Shown one piece after another: positions 50,572 through 63,945 of a stretch of DNA of 64,000 nt (position 1 is its first letter; each line of letters opens with the position of its first letter). The position numbers were made by a program, and so were the translations under genes. The notes below the pieces were generated by a model that was given only the letters and a program-made list of their open reading frames with translations, ran no database searches and was not told where the DNA came from. Source of the DNA: Myxococcales bacterium (GTDB taxonomy: Bacteria; Myxococcota; Polyangia; Nannocystales; Nannocystaceae); contig JAEUJW010000056.1 in NCBI GenBank assembly GCA_016793465.1, positions 30,019-94,018 on the forward strand. Reading direction: 5' to 3'.

Positions 50572-50958
50572 CTACGTGGCGGGCTTGGGCTTGTCGCCGT
50601 CGAGGTAGGCGATCGCGCGGACGATCTCGAGCAGGCGGGCGCGGGTCTTCGGCGAGGTGTGGTCGAAGCGCACGCCCATGCCGGGGTTCTGCGCGTCGGT
50701 CTGCTCGCTGGTGTTCCACATGACCTTGCCGGTCAGCTCGAGGCGCTTCGGCGGCGGGTCGCCCTTGGCGGCGGCCGGCGGGGTGAAGCCCAGCTCCAGC
50801 ACCGTGCCCACGGGGAGCGGGGTGTCGGTGCGGATGAAGATGCCCATCGACGAGATGTCGGTGATGTACGCGTAGAGGAAGGAGTCGCCGTGGCCGCAGT
50901 CGACCTCGAGGTGAACCGGGAGGCGTTGTTCGCTGCGGCGGTTCGGAGGGGTTGCCAT
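50572..50958 (-). CDS. PilZ-domain protein
   Basis: 128 aa, single PilZ domain. The c-di-GMP motif is present as RRSEQRLPV (RxxxR) and DISSMGIFI (D/NxSxxG). Stand-alone PilZ proteins typically transmit c-di-GMP to motility or polysaccharide machinery. TAAGAG is 4 bases before the ATG. It faces selD convergently across 105 bases of spacer and precedes no operon partner. Confidence 0.88.
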   Translation of the reverse strand: MATPPNRRSEQRLPVHLEVDCGHGDSFLYAYITDISSMGIFIRTDTPLPVGTVLELGFTPPAAAKGDPPPKRLELTGKVMWNTSEQTDAQNPGMGVRFDHTSPKTRARLLEIVRAIAYLDGDKPKPAT

Positions 50959-50993
50959 GGGGCTCTTACGGGCGGCGCGTCACGGGGGGCGCG

Positions 50994-51767
<774 letters not shown>

Positions 51768-51897
51768 CCTAGCCCAGCGGGCCGATGGCTGGAAGGGGAG
51801 GCGCGGGGCGCGCGGACGCGCCGTGGCGGACGGCACGGTCGGCGAGTCATGCCTCGGCGGGCGGGTTTCAGGGCGAGGGGTGATAGGTTCGGGGCGC

Positions 51898-53208
51898 ATG
51901 GCGACGGCGCAGATCCTCACCGTGGGCGACGAATTGTTGTCCGGCGACACCGTGAACTCGAACCTCGCCTTCATGGGCGAGCGCTGCCGGATGCTGGGGA
52001 TCACGGTGCTCCGGGCGGTTTCGGTGCGCGACCGCGTCGAAGAGATCGTGGCCGCCTTGCGCGACGCGGCGGGCTGGGCGGATCTCTGTCTCGTCTCGGG
52101 CGGGCTCGGGCCGACCTCGGACGACCTCACGGCCGACGCCGTCGCGGCCGCCTGCGGGGTCTCGCTGGTCCGCAACGCGGACGCGGTCGCCGTCATGACG
52201 GAGATGTTCGCGAGATTTGGCCGACCCATGCCGGAGAACAATAAAAAACAGGCAGATCTGCCAGCCGGCTCCGACATGCTCGTCAACCCGATCGGCACGG
52301 CGCCGGGGTTCGCCGCGTGGTTGCCGGAATCGGCCGGCAAGCGCTGCTTCGTGGCCTGCATGCCGGGCGTGCCGCGGGAGATGAAGAGGATGATGACCGA
52401 GCAGGTCGAGCCGCGGGTCTCGCGGGCGTTCGCGCTGACGCCGGTGCACCGGCGGGTGTACCGGGCGATCGGCCGCGGCGAGTCGGCCATCGCCGTCGAC
52501 ATCGAGCCGATCGTGGCCGCGGCCCGCACGCGCTCGCCGGGGCTGGCCGGGTTGTACCTGCACTACCGGGCCGCGGCGCCGCAGGTGCTGGTGATCGCCG
52601 AGGGCACGCCGGGCCCCGACGGGGCGCGGGCGACGGAGGAGGAACTGGCGGCGCTCGACCGGGAGATCGCGCCGGCGCTCAGCCCGGCCGTCTACGGCAT
52701 CGGCGAGGCCGACCTGGCCGCGCGGGTGGTCGCGGCGCTGGCCCGCGGCGGCAAGACCCTCGGCACGGCCGAGTCGTGCACGGGCGGGCGGGTCTCGGCG
52801 ATGATCACTGCGGTCGCGGGCTCGTCGGCGGTGTTTTTTGGTGGGGTCGTCGCCTACGCGAACGAGGTCAAGGTGCGCCGGCTCGGGGTCGCCGCGGCGG
52901 ACATCGAGGAGCACGGGGCGGTGTCCGAGGCCGTCGCGCGGGCCATGGCCGAGGGGGCGCGGCGGGCTCTGGGGGTCGACTTCGCGGTGGCCGTGACCGG
53001 CATTGCCGGACCCGGCGGAGGGACCGAGGCGAAGCCGGTGGGGACCGTCGACGTGGCCGTGGCCGACGCCGAGGGCTGCCGCTACAAGCGTCTGAAGCTG
53101 TTCGGCGAGCGGGAGCTGATCCAGCACGTGTCGGCGACGTGGGCGCTGAAGCTGGTGTGGGATCGGCTGGTCGAGAAGGGGCTGACGAGTGTAGAAGTGA
53201 TGGACTGA
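51898..53208 (+). CDS. cinA: CinA, nicotinamide-nucleotide amidase / competence-damage protein
   Basis: 436 aa. N-terminal MoaB-like domain ([26 protein letters not shown]) and C-terminal amidase domain ([41 protein letters not shown] with the catalytic Ser/Thr/Lys region). It deamidates NMN in the pyridine-nucleotide cycle. It is next to recA as in many bacteria. TAGGTT ends 8 bases before ATG 51898, which decides against an upstream in-frame ATG. Confidence 0.93.
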   Translation: MATAQILTVGDELLSGDTVNSNLAFMGERCRMLGITVLRAVSVRDRVEEIVAALRDAAGWADLCLVSGGLGPTSDDLTADAVAAACGVSLVRNADAVAVMTEMFARFGRPMPENNKKQADLPAGSDMLVNPIGTAPGFAAWLPESAGKRCFVACMPGVPREMKRMMTEQVEPRVSRAFALTPVHRRVYRAIGRGESAIAVDIEPIVAAARTRSPGLAGLYLHYRAAAPQVLVIAEGTPGPDGARATEEELAALDREIAPALSPAVYGIGEADLAARVVAALARGGKTLGTAESCTGGRVSAMITAVAGSSAVFFGGVVAYANEVKVRRLGVAAADIEEHGAVSEAVARAMAEGARRALGVDFAVAVTGIAGPGGGTEAKPVGTVDVAVADAEGCRYKRLKLFGERELIQHVSATWALKLVWDRLVEKGLTSVEVMD

Positions 53209-53314
53209 TGGCCGGAGACGGCAATCTGCGGGCAGCGGCAGATGATTACTGACGGGGCCGGGAGCGGAGGCCGAGCAGGGGGGTGAGTGTCAAGCGTCGG
53301 GCGGTCGAAGACGC

Positions 53315-53343
53315 TCGACACGGAACACTTGTTCTCCTATAGA
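53315..53343 (+). promoter_or_regulatory. recA promoter overlapping a LexA-type operator
   Basis: TCGACA (53315-53320), 17 bases, TATAGA (53338-53343). The spacer contains GAACACTTGTTC (53323-53334), a perfect GAAC-N4-GTTC SOS box of the Gram-positive LexA type, placed to block RNA polymerase. Confidence 0.75.
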
Positions 53344-53384
53344 TCATGCGCGGCGTTCAAGATTCGCGCAGGACACCACACTTC

Positions 53385-54614
<1,230 letters not shown>

Positions 54615-54640
54615 ACCGAAGAGGTTTTAATAGAAGAAGA

Positions 54641-54672
54641 ACAGGCCCGCGTCGTGCGACGCGGGCCTGTTC
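54641..54672. terminator. recA terminator hairpin
   Basis: Perfect 15-bp inverted repeat AACAGGCCCGCGTCG/CGACGCGGGCCTGTT with minimal loop. On the minus strand it is followed by TTCTTCTATTAAAA, so it may also stop transcription from the carotenoid-oxygenase side. Confidence 0.8.
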
Positions 54673-54970
54673 CCTTCAGCAACGACAAGGCCGGCTCGAC
54701 GAAGTGGAGCGCGGCTTCTGGCGCTTCCGGGGCGGGGGCTTCGGCGAAGGCGAGTCCTTCACGGCCTCCTGGACGGCAGCCGGCGGCGGGTCGCGCGTGA
54801 TGGGCGCTGCAGGTGGTGTCGGTTCTGCGGCCCAGGGCCAGCGGACCATGGCGGTGATGAGGGCCGCCGCGCCGAGTCCCGCGATGCGGATGTTGATGTT
54901 GATTAGACAGAAGGAATGCGTGTTGCGCAGGCCTTCCGCAGAAATATGGGCAAATTATTGAACCTGATTT
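54673..54970 (-). other. Spacer with a possible small membrane peptide
   Basis: On the minus strand a frame reads IAGLGAAALITAMVRWPWAA followed by a Pro/Lys/Arg-rich stretch ending RPCRC and a stop near 54678. It looks like a short anchored peptide with local-style codons. The only ATG (MVRWPW) lies inside the hydrophobic segment and gives 46 aa; no better start is visible. Otherwise nothing is recognised in these 298 bases. Confidence 0.3.
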
Positions 54971-56428
54971 TCAGGCCGGGACCCAGGTGCCGTGGAAGCC
55001 GAGGGGGGTGTGGTGCGGCATGCGGGCGCGGGCGACGGTGCGGAGGTCGGCGGCGTCGAGGATGAGCAGCTCGCCGGTGTGGTTGAGGCTGTCGTAGCAC
55101 ATCGAGAGGATCCAGCCGTCGTCCTCGGCGGACGCGCGCGGGCGGGGCACGAAGATCGGCTCGCCGGTGAGGTTCTGGCCGAAGTCGCGGAAGGTCGACG
55201 TCGGGCCGTGGGTGTCGACCTTTATCAAACCGGTGCTGTAGGGCTGCTTGCGATCGGGGGGGCGGGCGATCGACCAGACGTAGCGGTGGGCGAGCGAGCT
55301 GCGCGCGGGGTTGATGGTCGGGAGCTCGCCGGGGTGGTCGGTGAGGCGCTGCTCGTCGACGCGGCCGGTGCGGACGTCGAGGGTGTAACGCGTGAGGTAC
55401 GGCGCGGGGTAGTCGACGGGCTGACCGGCGAGCATGCGCGGGGCGACGTCGGCGGCGGGCACCTCGTCCATGCGGGCGGCGTCGATGACGACGCGGTCGC
55501 CGTCGTCGTAGGCGTTGGCGAAGTGGTAGACGAAGCAGGGCGGCGCCTGCAGCGTGCGGGCCTGGGTGCCGCGGCGCGGGAGCAGGAGGATCGCGGTGGC
55601 GTCGGGGTTGGCGCGCAGGGTCTCGGCCGGCGGGGCGAAGCCGAGGAGGGTGCGCGGGACGTCGAACGTGCTGGGGGTGAAGAAGAACACGCGGTAGCGC
55701 GAGGTCAGGCCGAAGTCGTGGATGAACCCGGTGGCGGCGAGGGGCATGCGCTCGCGCTGCAGGCAGGCGCCGCCCGGGCTCTGGCGGTAGAGCACGAGCG
55801 AGGGCTGGCGGCCGGCGGCGACGCCGAAGTTGAAGAGCTCGCCGGTGGTGGGGTCGAGGCGGGGGTGGGCGGAGAACGGGAGCTCGGGGGTGAAGATGCG
55901 GTCGGACAGGGACTCGGGGCGGAGCATGCCGCCGAGGTCGTCGCGGGCGAGGGTGTCGAGGGTGAGGGGGTCGATGCGGTGGGGCCACCCGCCCTCCCAC
56001 AGGGCGTAGAGGCGCCCGCCGTGCCACAGCACCGAGGTGTTGGCGGCGTTCTTGAAGCGCATGCGCAGGAAGTTGTGGGCGAGGCCGCCGGGGATGTTGG
56101 TGCCGAAGCTGCGGTAGAGGATCTTGCGGGCGGCTTCTTCTTCCAGGAACTCGCGGGTGCGGACGTAGCGGTTGCGGTGCACGAGGCCGCGGTCGGTGAA
56201 GCCGAAGCGGTGGAGGTGGCCGTCGCCGTCGAAGGGGTGGTGGTAGCGCTGGCCGTAGACCTCGAGGCGGCCGGGGCCGTTGCGGAACAGGGTGCCGCGG
56301 AGGTCCTCGGGGAGGGCGCCCTCGACGATCGGCAGCAGGCCGTCGCACTCCTCGGTGACCGGCAGGTTGGACCGGAGGTAGACCTCCTGCAGGTCGGTGG
56401 GGGCGTCCATGACGTAGGCGGCGGTCAT
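54971..56428 (-). CDS. Carotenoid oxygenase family protein (RPE65/CCD-like)
   Basis: 485 aa from ATG 56428, chosen because TACACC ends 7 bases before it. The four iron-binding His positions are visible in FSAHPRLD, TGFIHDFGLT, FVYHFANAYDDGD and the C-terminal GFHGTWV, with supporting PFDGDGHLHRFGF. It should cleave a carotenoid or stilbene double bond to aldehydes or ketones; the substrate is unknown. Frame upstream of 56428 is antisense shadow of the lipoprotein gene promoter region. Confidence 0.92.
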   Translation of the reverse strand: MTAAYVMDAPTDLQEVYLRSNLPVTEECDGLLPIVEGALPEDLRGTLFRNGPGRLEVYGQRYHHPFDGDGHLHRFGFTDRGLVHRNRYVRTREFLEEEAARKILYRSFGTNIPGGLAHNFLRMRFKNAANTSVLWHGGRLYALWEGGWPHRIDPLTLDTLARDDLGGMLRPESLSDRIFTPELPFSAHPRLDPTTGELFNFGVAAGRQPSLVLYRQSPGGACLQRERMPLAATGFIHDFGLTSRYRVFFFTPSTFDVPRTLLGFAPPAETLRANPDATAILLLPRRGTQARTLQAPPCFVYHFANAYDDGDRVVIDAARMDEVPAADVAPRMLAGQPVDYPAPYLTRYTLDVRTGRVDEQRLTDHPGELPTINPARSSLAHRYVWSIARPPDRKQPYSTGLIKVDTHGPTSTFRDFGQNLTGEPIFVPRPRASAEDDGWILSMCYDSLNHTGELLILDAADLRTVARARMPHHTPLGFHGTWVPA

Positions 56429-56561
56429 CGCGGGCGGTGTAATCGGGGCGAGAGGAAATTGCCAGACGAGGCCGCAGATCTTCGTACGGGGGCGGGAGAT
56501 CCCCGGTGCTTGCCGATGCACCGTGTGACCCGGATCCGCGCGCCGTCTGGGGGGTTTGTGG

Positions 56562-56567
56562 TAGGGT
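56562..56567 (+). promoter_or_regulatory. -10 element of lipoprotein gene 56577
   Basis: TAGGGT, 9 bases before ATG 56577. Confidence 0.45.
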
Positions 56568-56576
56568 GCGCGGTCG

Positions 56577-57626
56577 ATGCGGCGCGCGTTCGCGGGGTGT
56601 CTGCTCGTGATTCCGGCGGGGATGGCCTGCAGTCGGCCGAATCCGGGGTTCGAGTACGAGGCGCCGGTGGCGGTGACGACCGCCGGCGGTGAGGTCACCA
56701 CCGCGCCGACGTCGGGCGAGCCGCCGGTGACGACGACGACGAGCGGCGGCGAGACGACCCACACGGCGCTGACGACCGAGGTGTCGACGACGACGAGCGG
56801 CGACCCGGCCTCGTCGAGCGAGGGCGGCGAGAGCAGCAGCACCGGGTCGGTGATCGTCGAGTGGCCGACCGACTGCAAAGAGGCCGACCGGGTCGTCAGC
56901 GGGCGGGTCAAGGCGGCGGCGGACACCTTCCTGCTGCACGAGATCTACTTCGACATGATGCAGATGTGCACGTTCGGCGGGCCGCTGCACTGCGAGAACA
57001 TCGACCTCGGAGCCACGGACTTCTTCGAGGTGGCGTTCGAGAACAGCGCCAACATGAACCCCGCGGACGACCTCGCCAGCGTGTACGCGGCCCGCTTCCC
57101 CAAGCCGGAGCCGGAGTACATGGGCTACGCGGTCGAGCCCGAGGGCTGGTTGAAGGTGCGCGTGGTGTTCCACGTGGTCCACCAGTTCGACGACCCCAAC
57201 GAGTGGTCGCCGGTGGCGTTCGACATCTACCGCTTCGCGGCGGGCGACGTGTGGCAGGAGGGCGCGGGGTTCGGGCCGACGCCGTGCCTGAAGCCGGGCG
57301 CGTCGTTCCGCTGCCGCACGTGCGCCGAGGAGGAGGCCGACGGCGAGTGCGTGGCGACGTGGTCGGGCGGCGCGCCGTTCGTCGAGGGCGTGAACGTCAT
57401 GGCCGCGGGCGTGAAGCTCGTCGCGGACCCGGGCGAGGGCGCGGACGTGACGCTCGAGTTCGAGGGCGACCAGTGGGGCTGGCTGGTCGAGGAGGGCATG
57501 ATGGTGGTGCCGCAGTCGCCGGTGCCGCAGAACGTGCTCGAGATCAAGGCGAAGGACTACGACGACGGCGCGCTCGGGCCGTTCATCGAGGTCGTGCACT
57601 GCCCGCCGGTGATCTCGTCGCCGTAG
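56577..57626 (+). CDS. Putative lipoprotein with Thr/Ser-rich linker, unknown function
   Basis: 349 aa. Signal with lipobox AGMAC (Cys at residue 18), then an ~75-residue Thr/Ser/Gly linker of the type common in this lineage's surface lipoproteins. The C-terminal ~250 residues are a globular domain with several Cys (CTFGGPLHC, CRTCAEEEADGEC) probably disulfide-bonded. No enzymatic motif recognised. It is convergent with radA across 10 bases. Confidence 0.82.
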   Translation: MRRAFAGCLLVIPAGMACSRPNPGFEYEAPVAVTTAGGEVTTAPTSGEPPVTTTTSGGETTHTALTTEVSTTTSGDPASSSEGGESSSTGSVIVEWPTDCKEADRVVSGRVKAAADTFLLHEIYFDMMQMCTFGGPLHCENIDLGATDFFEVAFENSANMNPADDLASVYAARFPKPEPEYMGYAVEPEGWLKVRVVFHVVHQFDDPNEWSPVAFDIYRFAAGDVWQEGAGFGPTPCLKPGASFRCRTCAEEEADGECVATWSGGAPFVEGVNVMAAGVKLVADPGEGADVTLEFEGDQWGWLVEEGMMVVPQSPVPQNVLEIKAKDYDDGALGPFIEVVHCPPVISSP

Positions 57627-57636
57627 GGCGGCGCCG

Positions 57637-59028
57637 TCACTTCGAGACGAAGGCGAGCTCGAGGGCCTCGGCGACGGTGCGGGCGAGCAGCAGGTCGACG
57701 CCCGCGGGCAGGCCGTCGCGCAGGTCGTGGGCCTTCTTGGGGCCGGCGGGGAGGATCACGCGGCGCAGGCCGAGGCGGGCGGCTTCTTGCAGGCGGGCCT
57801 CGCTGCGGGGCGCGGGGCGGAGCTCGCCGGTCAGGCCGATCTCGCCGAACGCGAGGGTGCCGGCGGGCAGCGGCTGCCGGCGGTGGCTCGAGGCGATGGC
57901 GAGCAGCACGGCGAGGTCGCTGGCGGGCTCGCCGAGGCGCAGGCCGCCGACGACGTTGATAAAGACGTCCTGGTCGAGCACGAACAGGCCGGCGTGGCGG
58001 TCGAGCACGGCGAGCAGCATGGCGAGGCGGGCCGGGTCGACGCCGACGCAGGTGCGGCGCGGGTTGCCGAAGCTGGCGGCGAGCAGGGCCTGGACCTCGA
58101 GCAGGAGCGGGCGGGAGCCCTCGAGCGTGGCGGTCACGGCGGAGCCGATGGCGGGGGCCTCGCGGTGGGTGAGGAAGGCTTCGGAGGGGTTGGCGATCTC
58201 CCGCAGGCCGTCGCCGCGCATCTCGAACACGCCGAGCTCCTGCGTGCTGCCGAAGCGGTTCTTGGTGGCGCGCAGCAGGCGGGTGGCGCGTTCGTCGTCG
58301 CCTTCGAAGGAGAGCACGGCGTCGACGAGGTGCTCGAGCAGGCGAGGGCCGGCGAGCTGGCCGTCCTTGGTGACGTGGCCGACGACGACGACGGGCACGC
58401 CGTGGTGCTTGGCGAAGCCGACGAGCGCGCTGGTGACGGCGCGGATTTGCGTGAGGTTGCCGGGCAGGCCGTCCTGCGTGCCGCTGTAGACGGTCTGGAC
58501 CGAGTCGACGATGACCGCGCCGAGCTGCCTGGCGCGCTCGCCGGCGGCGCCGAGGATCTCCTCGATGCGCTGCTCGGCGGTCAGCAGCAGGTTCTTGTGG
58601 CTGGCGCCGAGGCGGGCGCAGCGGGCGGCGACCTGGGCGACCGACTCCTCGCCGCTGGCGTAGAGGACGATGCCGTTGCGGCGTGCGAGGCCGACGCTGG
58701 CCTGCAGGAGCAGCGTCGACTTGCCGATGCCGGGCGGGCCGCCGAGCAGGACGACGCTGCCGGGCACGAGGCCGCCGCCGAGCACGCGGTCGACCTCGTG
58801 CATGCCGCAGGGGCGGCGGGGCTGGTTGTCGACGTCGGTCTGGGCGTCGGTCGAGGCGACGACGCGGGCGTGGCCGGGGGTCGGGACGGCGCCGGGGGTC
58901 GGCGGCGGGAGCTCCTCCTCGACGGTGTTCCACGCCTCGCAGGTCGGGCAGCGGCCGTACCAGCCGCCGGTGACGGCGCCGCAGGCCTGACAGACCCAGC
59001 GCGGGGTGGACTTCTTGGGCTTGCTCAT
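57637..59028 (-). CDS. radA: DNA repair protein RadA
   Basis: 463 aa. N-terminal C4 zinc finger (CQACG...CPTCEAW), Walker A GGPPGIGKSTLL, RadA-specific KNRFGSTQELGVFEM, and a C-terminal Lon-like domain (GGLRLGEPASDLAVLLA, PAGTLAFGEIGLTGELR). It is a hexameric helicase that extends recombination intermediates made by RecA. No LexA box was noticed upstream. Confidence 0.95.
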   Translation of the reverse strand: MSKPKKSTPRWVCQACGAVTGGWYGRCPTCEAWNTVEEELPPPTPGAVPTPGHARVVASTDAQTDVDNQPRRPCGMHEVDRVLGGGLVPGSVVLLGGPPGIGKSTLLLQASVGLARRNGIVLYASGEESVAQVAARCARLGASHKNLLLTAEQRIEEILGAAGERARQLGAVIVDSVQTVYSGTQDGLPGNLTQIRAVTSALVGFAKHHGVPVVVVGHVTKDGQLAGPRLLEHLVDAVLSFEGDDERATRLLRATKNRFGSTQELGVFEMRGDGLREIANPSEAFLTHREAPAIGSAVTATLEGSRPLLLEVQALLAASFGNPRRTCVGVDPARLAMLLAVLDRHAGLFVLDQDVFINVVGGLRLGEPASDLAVLLAIASSHRRQPLPAGTLAFGEIGLTGELRPAPRSEARLQEAARLGLRRVILPAGPKKAHDLRDGLPAGVDLLLARTVAEALELAFVSK

Positions 59029-59107
59029 GCGCGCGTCAGGGTGACGCGCGAGACGTGCACATGCAAGGGCGGGCGAGCGAGGGCCGCGGCCCGGAGGGCC
59101 GCGGAAG

Positions 59108-61312
<2,205 letters not shown>

Positions 61313-61383
61313 CGGCAAGGCGCCGGACGCTAACAACCGCGCACGGGGGCGTCAACCGCCACAGGCACGAGTTGGTCAGGAGT

Positions 61384-61412
61384 TTGCGGGCCGCGACGAG
61401 GCCCCCTAACGT
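61384..61412 (+). promoter_or_regulatory. nagZ promoter
   Basis: TTGCGG (61384-61389), 17 bases, TAACGT (61407-61412), 7 bases to ATG 61420. Confidence 0.6.
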
Positions 61413-61419
61413 GGCGGGC

Positions 61420-62553
61420 ATGACGAGCTTCTGGCAGCCGGGTCAGCTTCTGTTCGCCGGATTCGAAGGCACCGAGGTGCCGCGAGAGCTGGCGGATCTG
61501 GTGGCGCAGGGGCGGCTTGGCGGGGTCGTCCTGTTTGCCCGGAATATCGTCGACCCCGGCCAGGTTGCCGGCCTGACCGCGGCCCTGCACGCGGCGGCGC
61601 CGGCGGAGGTGCCGGTCCTGCTGGCGATCGACCAGGAGGGCGGACGGGTGCAGCGTCTGCGTGCGCCGTGGACCGAGTGGCCGCCGATGCGACGGCTCGG
61701 CGAGCGCGACGAGGAGGCGACCACGGCGGCGGTGGCCGGGGCGATCGCCCGCGAGCTGGCCGACCTGGGGATCGGGCTGGACTTCGCGCCGGTGGTCGAC
61801 GTTGACACCAACCCCGACAACCCGGTGATCGGCGACCGCAGCTTCGCCCGCGACCCGGCGCGGGTCGGCCGCCACGCGGCGGCCTTCATCACGGCCATGC
61901 AGGCGGCCGGGGTGGCCGCCTGCGCCAAGCACTTCCCCGGGCACGGCGACACCCGGACCGACAGCCACCTCGAGCTGCCGCGCCTGGAGCACGACCTCGA
62001 CCGCCTGCGGGAGGTCGAGCTGCCGCCGTTCAAGGCGGCGATCGCCGCGGGGGTCGCGAGCGTGATGTCGGCGCACGTGCTGTTCCCTCGCCTCGACCGC
62101 GCGCGCCCGGCGACCCTCTCGCCCGACGTGCTGAACCTGCTGCGCGAGGAGCTCGGCCACGACGGGGTGGTGTTCAGCGACGACCTCGAGATGAAGGCGG
62201 TCGCCGACCACCACACGCCGGAGGCGCTGGTCCGCGGGTGCCTGGCGGCCGGCTGCGACGGGCTGCTGGTGTGCCGCAAGCTCGACCTGGTGCGCGAGGC
62301 GCTGCGCCTGCTCGAGCGCACGCCCGACGCGCAGCTCGAGGCGCCGCTGCGGCGGATGGTGGCGATGAAGCAGCGGTACGCGCCGGCGCACCGGCGGCGG
62401 GCGCTGAAGGAGAAGGAGGCGACGAGTCAGGCGGGGATCGTCGCCGACCTGTTCGCGGTGCCGGAGCTGCTGCGCGAGCCGGAGCGCGAGGTGCACGCGC
62501 CGCCGTACGCGGAGCACCGCGCGCTGGCCGAGCGGATCAGGCGGGATCGGTGA
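61420..62553 (+). CDS. nagZ: Beta-N-acetylhexosaminidase, GH3 family
   Basis: 377 aa, cytoplasmic (no signal). GH3 NagZ motifs: AIDQEGGRVQRL, AKHFPGHGDTRTDSHLELP (the mobile loop with the His/Asp general acid dyad) and VVFSDDLEMKAV (nucleophile Asp). It removes GlcNAc from anhydromuropeptides in peptidoglycan recycling. The start follows from the promoter; an upstream in-frame ATG lies within or before the -35. Ends 7 bases before the next gene, so the two are co-transcribed. Confidence 0.93.
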   Translation: MTSFWQPGQLLFAGFEGTEVPRELADLVAQGRLGGVVLFARNIVDPGQVAGLTAALHAAAPAEVPVLLAIDQEGGRVQRLRAPWTEWPPMRRLGERDEEATTAAVAGAIARELADLGIGLDFAPVVDVDTNPDNPVIGDRSFARDPARVGRHAAAFITAMQAAGVAACAKHFPGHGDTRTDSHLELPRLEHDLDRLREVELPPFKAAIAAGVASVMSAHVLFPRLDRARPATLSPDVLNLLREELGHDGVVFSDDLEMKAVADHHTPEALVRGCLAAGCDGLLVCRKLDLVREALRLLERTPDAQLEAPLRRMVAMKQRYAPAHRRRALKEKEATSQAGIVADLFAVPELLREPEREVHAPPYAEHRALAERIRRDR

Positions 62554-62560
62554 GGCCGGC

Positions 62561-63853
62561 ATGGACCTGGTGATCGCCGTGTTCGCCGCGCTCGCGCCGC
62601 TCGACGCGCCGGCGAGCGTACCGAGCGCGGACGACGACGAGTCCGCCGCGCCGCCCGAGCGCCTGCCGGGCGCGGGCACGGCGACCCGCGGCGACGTGAC
62701 GGCGTCGGTCGCGAGCGACGCGACGCTGCCCGGCGGCGAACAAGTCTTCAAGCCGTGGGAGGTCGGCGGGTTCATCGACATCAACTGGGCGTGGAACCAC
62801 AACCACCCCGACAACCACGTGTACCGCGGGACGGCGGTGCAGCCGCGGACGGGGGAGATCACGCCGAACCTGGCGGTGCTGTACGTGCGCCGCGACGCGC
62901 ACCCGGGCCGCTGGGGGCCGACGTTCGAGCTGGCGCTGCAGGCGGGGCCGGCCGCCGACGCGCTGATGGCGTACGAGCCGACGCCCGGCGGCGCGGCCTC
63001 GAAGTACGCGGGCGCCGAGGTGTGGAAGCACCTGGCCCGCGCCAACGTGGGGCTGAAGAGCAGGCGCGGGACCGAGGTCAGCGCCGGGCTGCACCTCTCG
63101 CCGGTGGGCATCGGCGTCCACTGGAGCCCGTACAACTGGAACTACACGGTGACGTGGCAGCTCAACAGCGTGCCGTACTACCTCACCGGGCTGAAGGTCG
63201 TGCACCCGCTGTCCGACAAGCACGGGGTGCAGGCGTGGGTCGTCAACGGCTGGCAGACGCTGGCCGACGTCAACAAGGCGCCGGCGTTCATGCTCGGCTA
63301 CACGTACACGCCGTCGCCGGCGTTCGCGTTCGCCGAGTACGCGTACTTCGGGCCCGACAACGCGGACACGCGGCTGGCGGCCTGGCGCATGTTCTCGGAC
63401 TCGCAGTTCACGTACAACCACGAGCGCTTCGGCGTCGGCGGGCTGTTCGACGTCGGCGGCGAGCGCCGCTCCGACCTCGCGGGCCGACCGTGGCACATGT
63501 GGATGAACGCGGCCCTGTTCACGCGCTGGCGCGTGCTGGCGTCGAAGCCGTCGGCGTCGACTTGGCGGCGGCGCAGCTGGGACATGGCGGCGCGGCCGGA
63601 GTGGTTCTGGGACCGCGACGGGCGCATGTTCGGGGTGCCTCAGCACCTGCTCGCGTTCACGTTCACCAGCGACGTGCGCCTGCTCGGGGCGCTGCTGCTG
63701 CGCGTCGAGTACCGCTACGACCGGTCGACGGCGGCGCAGGGGTTCTTCTATCGCGGCGGGGCGATCACCGATGACGCGGCCGGGCTGGGACGGGATCAGC
63801 ACACCCTGTTCTTCGCGGTCGCGGGGGTGCTCGCCCATCGCTTCGGGCGTTAG
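62561..63853 (+). CDS. Outer-membrane beta-barrel porin-like protein
   Basis: 430 aa. Short signal (LVIAVFAALAPLDAPAS), acidic/Pro linker, then a barrel of alternating residues rich in Trp, Tyr and Asn: KPWEVGGFIDINWAWNHNHP, GVHWSPYNWNYTVTWQLN, with a terminal strand ending LAHRFGR. The pattern suits the OmpL-like/BBP2 porin families. It is in an operon with nagZ, which might link it to uptake of amino-sugar material (inference). Confidence 0.78.
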   Translation: MDLVIAVFAALAPLDAPASVPSADDDESAAPPERLPGAGTATRGDVTASVASDATLPGGEQVFKPWEVGGFIDINWAWNHNHPDNHVYRGTAVQPRTGEITPNLAVLYVRRDAHPGRWGPTFELALQAGPAADALMAYEPTPGGAASKYAGAEVWKHLARANVGLKSRRGTEVSAGLHLSPVGIGVHWSPYNWNYTVTWQLNSVPYYLTGLKVVHPLSDKHGVQAWVVNGWQTLADVNKAPAFMLGYTYTPSPAFAFAEYAYFGPDNADTRLAAWRMFSDSQFTYNHERFGVGGLFDVGGERRSDLAGRPWHMWMNAALFTRWRVLASKPSASTWRRRSWDMAARPEWFWDRDGRMFGVPQHLLAFTFTSDVRLLGALLLRVEYRYDRSTAAQGFFYRGGAITDDAAGLGRDQHTLFFAVAGVLAHRFGR

Positions 63854-63945
63854 CTCCGGGCCCTGCGAATTGCCGAATTCCGCTACCAAGAAACTGCCCG
63901 GACACGGGAGGGGCCCGGCCGTGGGGTAGCGGCGTCAGGTGAGGG

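Noticed and set aside
53346..53384. recA start at ATG 53346
   Set aside because: That ATG is 2 bases after the -10 hexamer, so it would precede the transcript start.
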